Positions 8,531 to 17,132 of a stretch of 64,000 nucleotides of DNA are shown here, in pieces. A program made the translations under genes and the position numbers. The DNA comes from Rhodococcus sp. X156. Lineage in GTDB: Bacteria > Actinomycetota > Actinomycetes > Mycobacteriales > Mycobacteriaceae. Positions within the stretch are counted from its first letter, which is position 1; each line of letters opens with the position of its first letter. Location: NCBI RefSeq assembly GCF_004006015.1, contig NZ_CP034766.1, positions 1,116,001 to 1,180,000 on the forward strand, written 5' to 3'. The notes under the pieces are model-generated. The model made no database searches, was not told the origin of the DNA, and saw only the letters and a program-made list of their open reading frames with translations.

Positions 8531-8562
8531 TGGTCAACCTATCGTGTGGTCAACCTATCGTG
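8531..8562. repeat. Perfect 16-bp tandem duplication in the fadD15 / SRPBCC divergent promoter region
   Basis: The unit TGGTCAACCTATCGTG occurs twice back to back (8531-8546 and 8547-8562). It lies in the 141-base gap between the fadD15 start and the divergent gene at 8612, so it could affect either promoter or be a tandem operator. A replication-slippage duplication is the simple alternative. Confidence 0.9.
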
Positions 8563-8611
8563 TGCGTCTGGCGACTGGCTGGTTCTTGCGCCGGTGTGTG
8601 ACGCTGTGTGC

Positions 8612-9034
8612 GTGAGTGCCCTCGACGTGGTGGACGAGACGTTCCTGGCCGTAGCCCCTGCTCAGGTGGCTGCGGCGCTGGCTCCGCGGCAGCGCTGGCG
8701 ACGCTGGTGGCCCGAGCTGTCGCTGCACCTGCACGACGACCGCGGCCCGGCCGGGCTGCGCTGGCGGGTCAGCGGTGCCGTCGAGGGCAGCATGGAGGTG
8801 TGGCTGGAGCCGGTGCTGGACGGCACCGTGCTGCACTACTTCCTGCGGGCGGAGGTGCCCGACGCCGCGCCGGAGGAGATCTTCGCGGCCGCGCAGGCGC
8901 GCCGGCGGCGGGCCAAGGCACTGGCCTTCGAGCTCAAGGCCGAGCTGGAGGCGGGGCGAGCAGCAGGTGAGGCGCCCGCGGGCAGCGCCGGCCCGGCCCA
9001 GCCGAGCGGTCCCACGCTCGTGGTGAAGCGGTAG
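8612..9034 (+). CDS. Conserved hypothetical, SRPBCC-like (Rv2186c family)
   Basis: A 140-residue protein, mainly beta then a long Arg/Lys-rich C-terminal helix (ARRRRAKALAFELKAELEAG). The pattern WWPELSLHLHDDRG ... LRWRVSGAVEGSMEVWLEPVLDGTVLHYFLRAE is compatible with an SRPBCC/START-like lipid-binding cavity fold. I chose the GTG at 8612 because it fits the family length and lies just after the intergenic repeat; the longer frame upstream only reads the antisense of fadD15. It precedes a clear SRPBCC protein, so the two may function together. Function unknown. Confidence 0.7.
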   Translation: MSALDVVDETFLAVAPAQVAAALAPRQRWRRWWPELSLHLHDDRGPAGLRWRVSGAVEGSMEVWLEPVLDGTVLHYFLRAEVPDAAPEEIFAAAQARRRRAKALAFELKAELEAGRAAGEAPAGSAGPAQPSGPTLVVKR

Positions 9035-9044
9035 CCTCAGCGCC

Positions 9045-9479
9045 GTGGCCGACAAGACAACTCAGTCCATCGTCATCGACGCGCCACCGGCGCAGGTCAT
9101 GGCCGTGATCGCCGACTTCGAGGCCTACCCCGAGTGGGCCCAGGCGGTGAAGGTCGTGGAGGTGCTCGAGCGTGGCGACGACGGCCGCGGCTCGCACGTC
9201 CGCTTCGAGCTGGACGCCGGCATGGTCAAGGACACCTACGAGCTGACCTACACCTGGGCGCCGGACGGCTGCGCGGTGAGCTGGAAGCTGGTCAAGGGCC
9301 AGATGCAGAAGGCGCAGGAGGGGTCCTACACCCTGCGCCCGCGCGGCGAGAGCACCGAGGTGACCTACTCGCTGGCGGTGGACCTCGCCATCCCGATGAT
9401 CGGCATGTTCAAGCGCAAGGCGGAGAAGGTCATCACCGACACCGCTCTCAAGGAGCTCAAGAAGCGCGTAGAGGGCTGA
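9045..9479 (+). CDS. SRPBCC family protein (polyketide cyclase/dehydrase-like, Rv2185c)
   Basis: A 144-residue protein beginning MADKTTQSIVIDAPPAQVMAVI, then DFEAYPEWAQAVKVVEVLE, the classic opening of the START/SRPBCC fold. The C-terminal amphipathic helix (EKVITDTALKELKKRVEG) would close a hydrophobic pocket. Such proteins bind lipids or small hydrophobic ligands; no catalytic residue is evident. It begins with GTG 10 bases after the previous stop and matches Rv2185c in place and length. Ligand unknown. Confidence 0.82.
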   Translation: MADKTTQSIVIDAPPAQVMAVIADFEAYPEWAQAVKVVEVLERGDDGRGSHVRFELDAGMVKDTYELTYTWAPDGCAVSWKLVKGQMQKAQEGSYTLRPRGESTEVTYSLAVDLAIPMIGMFKRKAEKVITDTALKELKKRVEG

Positions 9480-9556
9480 ACCGGCACCGGCCGGTAGGGT
9501 CGGGGCTTCTGCTGGGACCTGCGCCGGGTGCCACGTCGCCGGTTGGGGGGAGTCAC

Positions 9557-10792
9557 GTGCGGATACTGCTGTTCACCGGCAAGGGCGGCGTGGGCAAGAC
9601 GACCCTGGCCGCGGCGAGCGCGGTTCGCCTGGCTGAGTCCGGGCTGAAGGTCCTCGTCGTCTCCAGCGATCCCGCGCACTCCCTGGCCGATGCGCTGGAC
9701 GTGCCCCTGGGCTCCCAGCCCACCGAGGTGGACGGCGCCCTGGCCGGCATGCAGCTGGACGCGCACGCGCTGCTCGACCAGCAGTGGGTGACGCTGCGCG
9801 CCGAGCTGGGTGCCCTGGTGGGCGCGGCGCTGCCCGCCGACACCGGCATGGCGGGCCTGGAGCCGGAGGAGCTGAGCGTGCTGCCCGGCGTGGAGGAGCT
9901 GCTCGCGCTGGCCGAGGTGCGCCGCCAGGCCGACAGCGGGAGGTGGGACGTGGTGGTGCTCGACTGCGGGCCCACCGCCGAGACGCTGCGGATGCTGGCC
10001 CTGCCCGAGGCGGTGAGCGGCTACCTGGAGCGGGTGTGGCCCCGCCACCGCCGGCTCACCTACGGCGCGTTCGGTGGTCGCGGTGGCGCGCGCGTGGCCC
10101 GGCTGGTGGACGCGGTGGAGCGCCTGGAGGAGTCCACCCGCGCGGTGCGCGCCCTGCTGGCCGACCCCGAGCGCACCACCGTCCGGCTGGTGCTCACGCC
10201 CGAGCGCGTGGTGCTGGCCGAGACCCGGCGCACCGTGACGTCGCTGGCGCTGCACGGCCTGCGGGTGGACCGCGTGCTGGCCAACCAGGTGCTGCCCGCA
10301 CCGACGGCCGCTGCCGGCGCCGACGTCGCCGCCGATCCCGCCCTGCAGTGGCTGCGCACCCGCTGCGCCGAGCAGGCGGCGGTGCTCGCGGCGCTGGACG
10401 CCGAGCTGCCCGACGCCGGCGTGCAGGCGGTGCCCTGCCAGGCCCGCGAGCCGGTGGGCCTGCCGCAGCTGGCCGAGCTGGCGGCCGAGGTCTACCGCGA
10501 CACCGACGTGCTCGCCTCCGCGGGTGCCACCGTGGCGGCGCCGCAGGTGCTCCGGGAGTCCGGCTCCGGGCTGGACTCGGTGTACCGCTGGGAGCTGCCG
10601 CTCCCACTGGTGCAGGCCTCCTCGGTGCAGCTCGGGCGCATCGACGACGACCTGCTGGTGACCGTGGCCGGGCAGCGCCGCCGGATGCCGCTGCCCCCGG
10701 TGCTGCGCCGCTGCGTGGCCGTGGCCGCCGACCTGACTCCCACCGGGCTGCTGGTCCGGTTCCGCCCCGACCCAGAGACGTGGATGCAGTGA
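9557..10792 (+). CDS. ArsA/GET3-family ATPase with C-terminal HSP20-like domain
   Basis: A 411-residue soluble ATPase. The deviant Walker A FTGKGGVGKTT lies near the start, followed by [14 protein letters not shown] (switch I-type), and VVLDCGPTAETLRML (switch II). The last 70 or so residues (ELPLPLVQASSVQLGRIDD...) form the ArsA_HSP20-like beta domain found in many actinobacterial members. It corresponds to Rv2184c. No arsenite pump gene and no CxxC pair is seen, so arsenic resistance is not supported; a role in membrane-protein targeting or lipid-linked chaperoning is only speculation. The GTG at 9557 gives a start 8 residues before the P-loop glycines, as in relatives. Its stop overlaps the next start (GTGA). 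Confidence 0.85.
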   Translation: MRILLFTGKGGVGKTTLAAASAVRLAESGLKVLVVSSDPAHSLADALDVPLGSQPTEVDGALAGMQLDAHALLDQQWVTLRAELGALVGAALPADTGMAGLEPEELSVLPGVEELLALAEVRRQADSGRWDVVVLDCGPTAETLRMLALPEAVSGYLERVWPRHRRLTYGAFGGRGGARVARLVDAVERLEESTRAVRALLADPERTTVRLVLTPERVVLAETRRTVTSLALHGLRVDRVLANQVLPAPTAAAGADVAADPALQWLRTRCAEQAAVLAALDAELPDAGVQAVPCQAREPVGLPQLAELAAEVYRDTDVLASAGATVAAPQVLRESGSGLDSVYRWELPLPLVQASSVQLGRIDDDLLVTVAGQRRRMPLPPVLRRCVAVAADLTPTGLLVRFRPDPETWMQ

Positions 10793-11172
10793 CCCCTCGA
10801 GTGAGCCCGCCCCACCTGGACGCCGAGGAGACCCTCGCCGAGCTGCGCGCCCTGCTGGAGGCGCTGCTGGACCGCCTCGACCCCTGGCTGCGCGCGCAGA
10901 CCGCCGAAGCAGCAGAGTCGGATGCCCCCGACTGCGGGTGGTGCCCGCTGTGCGCGGCAGCCGCTGCGCTGCGGGGGGAGCGCCCCGACCTGCTGCGCCG
11001 GTTGTCCGAGCAGGGCCTGGCCTGGCTCAGCACTGTGCGGTTGCTGGTGGAGGAGCACGAGCACGCCGGCGAACCCGCCCCGGCGAGCGAGGCGCCCGAC
11101 CCGGGGGTGACGGCCGACACCCGTCCGCGGGTGCAGCAGATCCCGGTGGTCGACAGCGGCCGGTGGCGCTGA
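10789..11172 (+). CDS. Conserved small protein with CxxCxxC motif (Rv2183c family)
   Basis: A 127-residue protein starting at a GTG that overlaps the ATPase stop by four bases (GTGA), so it is probably translationally coupled. Visible features: an N-terminal helix (EETLAELRALLEALLDRLD), a CGWCPLCAAAAAL segment with three closely spaced cysteines that may hold a metal, a second helix, then an acidic Pro-rich tail. It matches Rv2183c by position and size. Function unknown; coupling suggests it works with the ArsA-like ATPase. Confidence 0.72.
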   Translation: MTPRVSPPHLDAEETLAELRALLEALLDRLDPWLRAQTAEAAESDAPDCGWCPLCAAAAALRGERPDLLRRLSEQGLAWLSTVRLLVEEHEHAGEPAPASEAPDPGVTADTRPRVQQIPVVDSGRWR

Positions 11173-12170
11173 CCGTGGGTGGCGCTGGAGTGGGGGAGTC
11201 GGGCCTGCTCACCGTGGGGATCGACGTGGGCGGCACCAACATCCGGGCCGGTGTGGTGGACGTGCACGGACAGGTGCTGGACAGCGTCGACGCCCCCACC
11301 CCCGCCTCGTCCGCGGCGCTGGAGGCTGCGCTGGCCCGCTCCGTCACCGAGCTGCGCACCCGCCACGAGGTGCACGCCGTGGGCCTGGCCGTCGCCGGGT
11401 TCATCAGTCCCGACAACGCCACCGTGCTGTTCGCCCCGCACCTGCCCTGGCGCGACGCTCCCGTCGCCGCCCGGATGAGCGAGCGCCTCGGGCTGCCGGT
11501 GGTGCTCGAGCACGACGCCAACTCCGCTGCCTGGGCCGAGCACCGCTTTGGCGCCGCCCGGGGCGGCCGAGTGGTGCTGCTGATCTCCCTGGGCACCGGG
11601 ATCGGGGCCGCCCTGCTGCTGGACGGCCGGCTGTTCCGGGGCGCGCACGGGGTGGCGCCGGAGCTGGGCCACCTGCGGGTGGTGCCCGACGGGCGTCCCT
11701 GCCCGTGCGGCAAGCGGGGCTGCTGGGAGCGCTACTGCAGCGGCACGGCCCTGGCCACCACCGCGCTGGAGCTGCTGGCGGCCGATCCCCAGCGGTCGTC
11801 GGTGCTGGCCAGGGAGGCCGCCGCCGAGCCGGACTCGCTGACGGGGCGTCGGGTGATGATGGCCGCCCGCGACGGGGACCCGGTGGCAGTGGCCGCGGTG
11901 GACGACCTGGCCCGCTGGCTGGGGGAGGGCCTGGCCGTGGTGGGCGACGTCTACGACCCTGACCTGGTGGTGGTCGGTGGCGGCGTCAGCGTGTCGGCAC
12001 CGCTGTTCCTGGACGCGGCTCGCGAGCACTACGCCCGGCGGGTCACCGGCGCCGGACACCGCCCACCGGCCCGCATCCGCACCGCCCAGACCGGGCACGC
12101 CGCGGGCCTGGTGGGCGCCGCGGAGCTGGCGCGTGCCGTGGTCACCCCATCGGTGCCCGGAGCGCGCTGA
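11163..12170 (+). CDS. ROK-family glucokinase
   Basis: A protein of about 335 residues that should phosphorylate glucose (or a related hexose) with ATP. It has the phosphate-binding GIDVGGTNIRAGVVD, the sugar-binding EHDANSAAWAE, the second phosphate loop SLGTGIGAALLLDG, an ELGHLRV histidine and the ROK zinc cluster CPCGKRGCWERYCSG. The start is uncertain: GTG at 11163 overlaps the previous gene by 10 bases, and GTG codons at 11175, 11190 and 11214 are also possible, with a GGGGAG 15 bases before the last. It is not at this place in M. tuberculosis as I recall. Substrate preference cannot be read from sequence. Confidence 0.85.
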   Translation: MALTVGGAGVGESGLLTVGIDVGGTNIRAGVVDVHGQVLDSVDAPTPASSAALEAALARSVTELRTRHEVHAVGLAVAGFISPDNATVLFAPHLPWRDAPVAARMSERLGLPVVLEHDANSAAWAEHRFGAARGGRVVLLISLGTGIGAALLLDGRLFRGAHGVAPELGHLRVVPDGRPCPCGKRGCWERYCSGTALATTALELLAADPQRSSVLAREAAAEPDSLTGRRVMMAARDGDPVAVAAVDDLARWLGEGLAVVGDVYDPDLVVVGGGVSVSAPLFLDAAREHYARRVTGAGHRPPARIRTAQTGHAAGLVGAAELARAVVTPSVPGAR

Positions 12171-12183
12171 CCCAGGGAGTGCG

Positions 12184-12777
12184 CTAGATCCGCGACCCGT
12201 CGTCCCAGCCGGAGTCCACCGGCGGGCCGTCGCGCAGCAGCAGGAACATCCAGAACAGCGACGACGCCATGGCCAGCAGCCCCAGCGGGAAGCCCACCGA
12301 GTCGGTGAGGCCGATGACGCCGGGGATGAACAGCAGCACCACCCCGATGGCCAGCAGGACCAACGCTCCCAGCCCGGCCCCGTGCGGGCGCGGGATGGGC
12401 GGCGGCTCCGGCGGCTCGTAGTGCCCCTCGTCCTCGTCCTCGTCCAGGTCCAGCTCGTCGGGCCGGACCACCCGCGCCGGCCGGCTCACCGGGGGCTCGG
12501 TGGTGGCGACGCCGGGCTGCTCGGGCTCGGCCGGACTCGGCTCAGCCCCCGCCGGGCCGTGCCCCTGCGCGTCGTCCTCGTCCGGGTCGGTGGTGCGCTC
12601 GTCGGTGCTCGGGGCGGTCGACGAGCGGGCGGTGGCGGCGCCCGCCTCCCGCTCGGCCTGCTCCCAGCTGGGCTCGGCGTCCCAGCCCGCGACCAGCTCG
12701 GCGAACGCGGCGTCGATCTCGGCGGCGTCCTTGTCGCGCTCCTCGCGCTCTCCTCCTGCGGAGTCCGGTGTGCTCAT
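12184..12777 (-). CDS. Acidic membrane protein with two C-terminal membrane segments, hypothetical
   Basis: A 197-residue protein. The first 130 residues are highly acidic and low in complexity (ELDLDEDEDEG, EPPEPPPIP), likely disordered and cytoplasmic. The last 65 hold two hydrophobic segments (LGALVLLAIGVVLLFIPGVIGL and FPLGLLAMASSLFWMFLLL). It converges on the glucokinase gene, 13 bases apart, and is divergent from plsC. I recognise the arrangement as a conserved actinobacterial membrane protein but no function. ATG start at 12777. Confidence 0.7.
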   Translation of the reverse strand: MSTPDSAGGEREERDKDAAEIDAAFAELVAGWDAEPSWEQAEREAGAATARSSTAPSTDERTTDPDEDDAQGHGPAGAEPSPAEPEQPGVATTEPPVSRPARVVRPDELDLDEDEDEGHYEPPEPPPIPRPHGAGLGALVLLAIGVVLLFIPGVIGLTDSVGFPLGLLAMASSLFWMFLLLRDGPPVDSGWDDGSRI

Positions 12778-13020
12778 CGCTGGCTCGCCTCCTGCGCGCG
12801 GTCGACGTCGACGATGGTGACGGTGGACCCTTGGCGCGACGGCACCACCGCGGAGCTGGGGCGACCAGCAGGGACGAGCGGCTCGGCGCCGGGGGGGAGG
12901 GGCACCTCACCATGGTGGCACGACCGGCGGTCGAGGGGCTGGCCGCAGCGGCTCGCCCCTCGGACGGGTGGTGCCTGGCTAGGGTTGGAGCACGCGGGCG
13001 GAGCTGAAAGAGGGTCGCCG
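12778..13020. other. 243-base divergent intergenic region before plsC
   Basis: No convincing gene on either strand. It must hold the promoters of the acidic membrane protein and plsC. The only element I can support is an AGAGGG ribosome site just before the plsC ATG. Confidence 0.5.
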
Positions 13021-13758
13021 ATGCTGTACTGGCTCACCAAGCACGTCCTGCTGGGGCCCTTGCTGCGGGTGACCTGCAAGCCCCAGGTACGGGGTCTGGA
13101 GAACCTGCCGGCGGAGGGCCCGGTGATCCTGGCCAGCAACCACCTCGCGGTCGCCGACTCCTTCTTCCTGCCCCTGGTGGTACCCCGGCGGGTGAGCTTC
13201 CTGGCCAAGAGCGAGTACTTCACCGCCCCGGGGTTGGTGGGTCGGCTGAGACGGTGGTTCTTCCTGGGCGTCGGCCACGTGCCGGTGGATCGCTCCAGCC
13301 TGCGCGCGGCGCAGCCGGCGCTGGCCACCGCGCTGCAGCTGCTGCGCCGGGGCGCGGTGCTGGGGATCTACCCGGAGGGCACCCGCTCACCCGACGGGCG
13401 CCTCTACCGGGGCAAGGCCGGGCTGGCCCAGGTGGCGCTGGAGGCCGGGGTGCCGGTGATCCCGGTAGCCATGACCGGTACCGATCGGGTCAACCCGATC
13501 GGCTCGCGGATGTGGCGGCCGGCCCGGGTGGTGGTGACGCTGGGCCGGCCGATCGACCTCTCGCCGCACGCGGGCGGGCACGCCGACCCGGCCGTGCTGC
13601 GGGCCGCCACCGACGAGGTGATGCAGGCCCTGCAGCGGCTGTCCGGCCAGGAGTACGTGGACGTCTACGCCAGCACGGTCCGGTCAGCCCGCCCCGGGGA
13701 CGCCCCGGGTACCGGGCTGGTGCCCGAGGTGGATCCCGGGTCCAGCGAGCGGCCCTAG
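13021..13758 (+). CDS. plsC: 1-acyl-sn-glycerol-3-phosphate acyltransferase family protein (PlsC, Rv2182c)
   Basis: A 245-residue acyltransferase that moves an acyl group from acyl-CoA or ACP to lysophosphatidate or a similar lyso-acceptor at the membrane. The HX4D catalytic motif is in SNHLAVADSFF; the acceptor motif is YPEGTRSPDGRLYRGKAG, and PVIPVAMTGTD is block IV. Membrane association is expected through the N-terminal LTKHVLLGPLLRV helix. It begins at ATG 13021 after an AGAGGG site and ends 9 bases before the exoribonuclease. Matches Rv2182c by place. Acceptor specificity is not readable. Confidence 0.88.
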   Translation: MLYWLTKHVLLGPLLRVTCKPQVRGLENLPAEGPVILASNHLAVADSFFLPLVVPRRVSFLAKSEYFTAPGLVGRLRRWFFLGVGHVPVDRSSLRAAQPALATALQLLRRGAVLGIYPEGTRSPDGRLYRGKAGLAQVALEAGVPVIPVAMTGTDRVNPIGSRMWRPARVVVTLGRPIDLSPHAGGHADPAVLRAATDEVMQALQRLSGQEYVDVYASTVRSARPGDAPGTGLVPEVDPGSSERP

Positions 13759-13767
13759 GCTGTCGCG

Positions 13768-15679
<1,912 letters not shown>

Positions 15680-15699
15680 CCCACCTGGTCACCAGCACC

Positions 15700-15737
15700 C
15701 ACGAGGGCACCGGCGCACGCGCGCCGGTGCCCTCGTG
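15700..15737 (+). terminator. Hairpin terminator after aroG
   Basis: A perfect 17-bp inverted repeat (15700-15716 with 15721-15737) with an ACGC loop, 21 bases after the aroG stop. No T-run follows. Confidence 0.75.
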
Positions 15738-15827
15738 CGTGGGGGAGCTGACCGGCGCGTCGCCAGAGGTGGCCGAGCACAGACGAGCACAGACGAGCAC
15801 CACGAGCAGCAGAAGCGGAGAACAGTG

Positions 15828-17114
15828 ATGACAGCGGTCGGGCAGGGGAGCGCCACCCAGGGCCCGGGCACACCCGGAGGTGGGCCGGCGGCCGCTCACC
15901 CCAAGCCGTTGTGGGCGGGGCGCGTCCTGGTGCTGCTGGGCATCGTGCTGGCGGCGTTCACCCTGCGCACCGCGGTCACCTCGATCACCCCGCTGCTGGA
16001 CCCGATCGGCGACGACCTCGGCTTCGGGCCGTCGGTGGCGGGGGTGCTGGGCATGCTGCCCACGCTGGCCTTCGCGGTGTTCGGCCTGCTGACCCCGGCA
16101 CTGGTGCACCGCATCGGCCTGGAGCAGGTGGCCCTGGTGGCCATGGCGATGGCCGCGATCGGCACCTTCACCCGCTCGTTGGCCGGCGACACCCTGGTGC
16201 TGCTGGCGCTGTCCGCTGTGGCCCTGGGCGGCATGGGGATCGGCAACGTGGTGATCCCGCCGCTGGTCAAGCGCTACTTCCCCGACCGGGTGGGCGGGCT
16301 GAGCACCGTCTACATCACTGTGCTGCAGCTGGGCACCGTGCTGCCCGCGCTGGTGGCCGTGCCGCTGGCCAACGCCAGCGACTGGCGGGTGTCCACCGGC
16401 TCCTGGACCCTGGTGGCGCTGGCCGCGGCGGTGCCGTGGACGGCGGTGCTGCTGCTGGAGCGCGGCAGGCGGGGGCGCGACGGCACCGGGGACGACGGGC
16501 TGCCGGTGGTGCGGGCCGAGGGCCGGGCCTGGCGCTCACCGGTGGGCCTGGGGATGGCCGCGATGTTCGGCATGACCTCGCTCAACACCTACGCCATGTT
16601 CACCTGGATCCCCAAGATCCTCACCGAGGCCGGCGGCAGCGCCGAGCTGGGCGGCAACATGGTGGGACTGTTCTCCGCGCTGGGCCTGGTGGGTGCGCTG
16701 ACCATGCCGGTGCTGGCCACCCGGGTGGCCAACCCGTACTTCATCGTGGTGCTCTGCGCCGCCTTCTTCGCCGTGGGCTACGTGGGCCTGTACCTGGCGC
16801 CGATGGAGCTGCCGCTGCTCTGGGTGAGCCTGGTGGGTCTGGGCCCCAGCACCTTCCCGCTGGCGCTCACGCTCATCAACCTGCGCACCCGCACCCCGGC
16901 CGGCTCGGCCGCGCTCTCCGGGTTCAGCCAGGGCGTGGGCTACACGGTGGCCTGCCTGGGCCCGCTGCTGTTCGGCCTGCTGCACGAGGCCACCGGCGGG
17001 TGGGGGCTGCCGTTCAGCATGCTCGGCTGCGCCGTGGCGGTGCTGCTGGTGGGCGGCTACGTCGCCTGCAAGCCGCGCATGCTCGAGGACAGCTGGGACC
17101 GCAAGGCCGCCTAG
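15828..17114 (+). CDS. MFS transporter of the CynX/NimT type
   Basis: A 428-residue membrane protein with about 12 predicted helices. A cytoplasmic Gly/Pro-rich N-terminus of about 30 residues is followed by the first helix (VLVLLGIVLAAFTLRTAVTSITPLL). The RTAVTSITPLLDPI and GGLSTVYITVLQLGT stretches are typical of the cyanate/nitroimidazole transporter-like group. ATG 15828 is preferred over the GTG three bases earlier because of the AGCGGAG site 8 bases upstream. It converges on pknL with an 18-base gap. It is absent from this place in M. tuberculosis as I recall. Substrate unknown. Confidence 0.82.
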   Translation: MTAVGQGSATQGPGTPGGGPAAAHPKPLWAGRVLVLLGIVLAAFTLRTAVTSITPLLDPIGDDLGFGPSVAGVLGMLPTLAFAVFGLLTPALVHRIGLEQVALVAMAMAAIGTFTRSLAGDTLVLLALSAVALGGMGIGNVVIPPLVKRYFPDRVGGLSTVYITVLQLGTVLPALVAVPLANASDWRVSTGSWTLVALAAAVPWTAVLLLERGRRGRDGTGDDGLPVVRAEGRAWRSPVGLGMAAMFGMTSLNTYAMFTWIPKILTEAGGSAELGGNMVGLFSALGLVGALTMPVLATRVANPYFIVVLCAAFFAVGYVGLYLAPMELPLLWVSLVGLGPSTFPLALTLINLRTRTPAGSAALSGFSQGVGYTVACLGPLLFGLLHEATGGWGLPFSMLGCAVAVLLVGGYVACKPRMLEDSWDRKAA

Positions 17115-17132
17115 CTCGGGCAGGGCGCCAGC

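Noticed and set aside
6782-9034. A 750-residue open frame on the plus strand opposite fadD15
   Set aside because: It is the antisense shadow of fadD15 with His/Gly/Val-rich composition and no domains. Only its last 140 residues, from GTG 8612, are a real gene.
9557-10792. Arsenic resistance ATPase
   Set aside because: The ArsA fold is clear but there is no ArsB, ArsD or regulator, and the arsenite-binding cysteines are not visible.
15775-15800. Short tandem AGACGAGCAC repeat before the MFS gene
   Set aside because: Two 10-base copies of a low-complexity GAGCA-type sequence; no promoter or operator feature supports a function.
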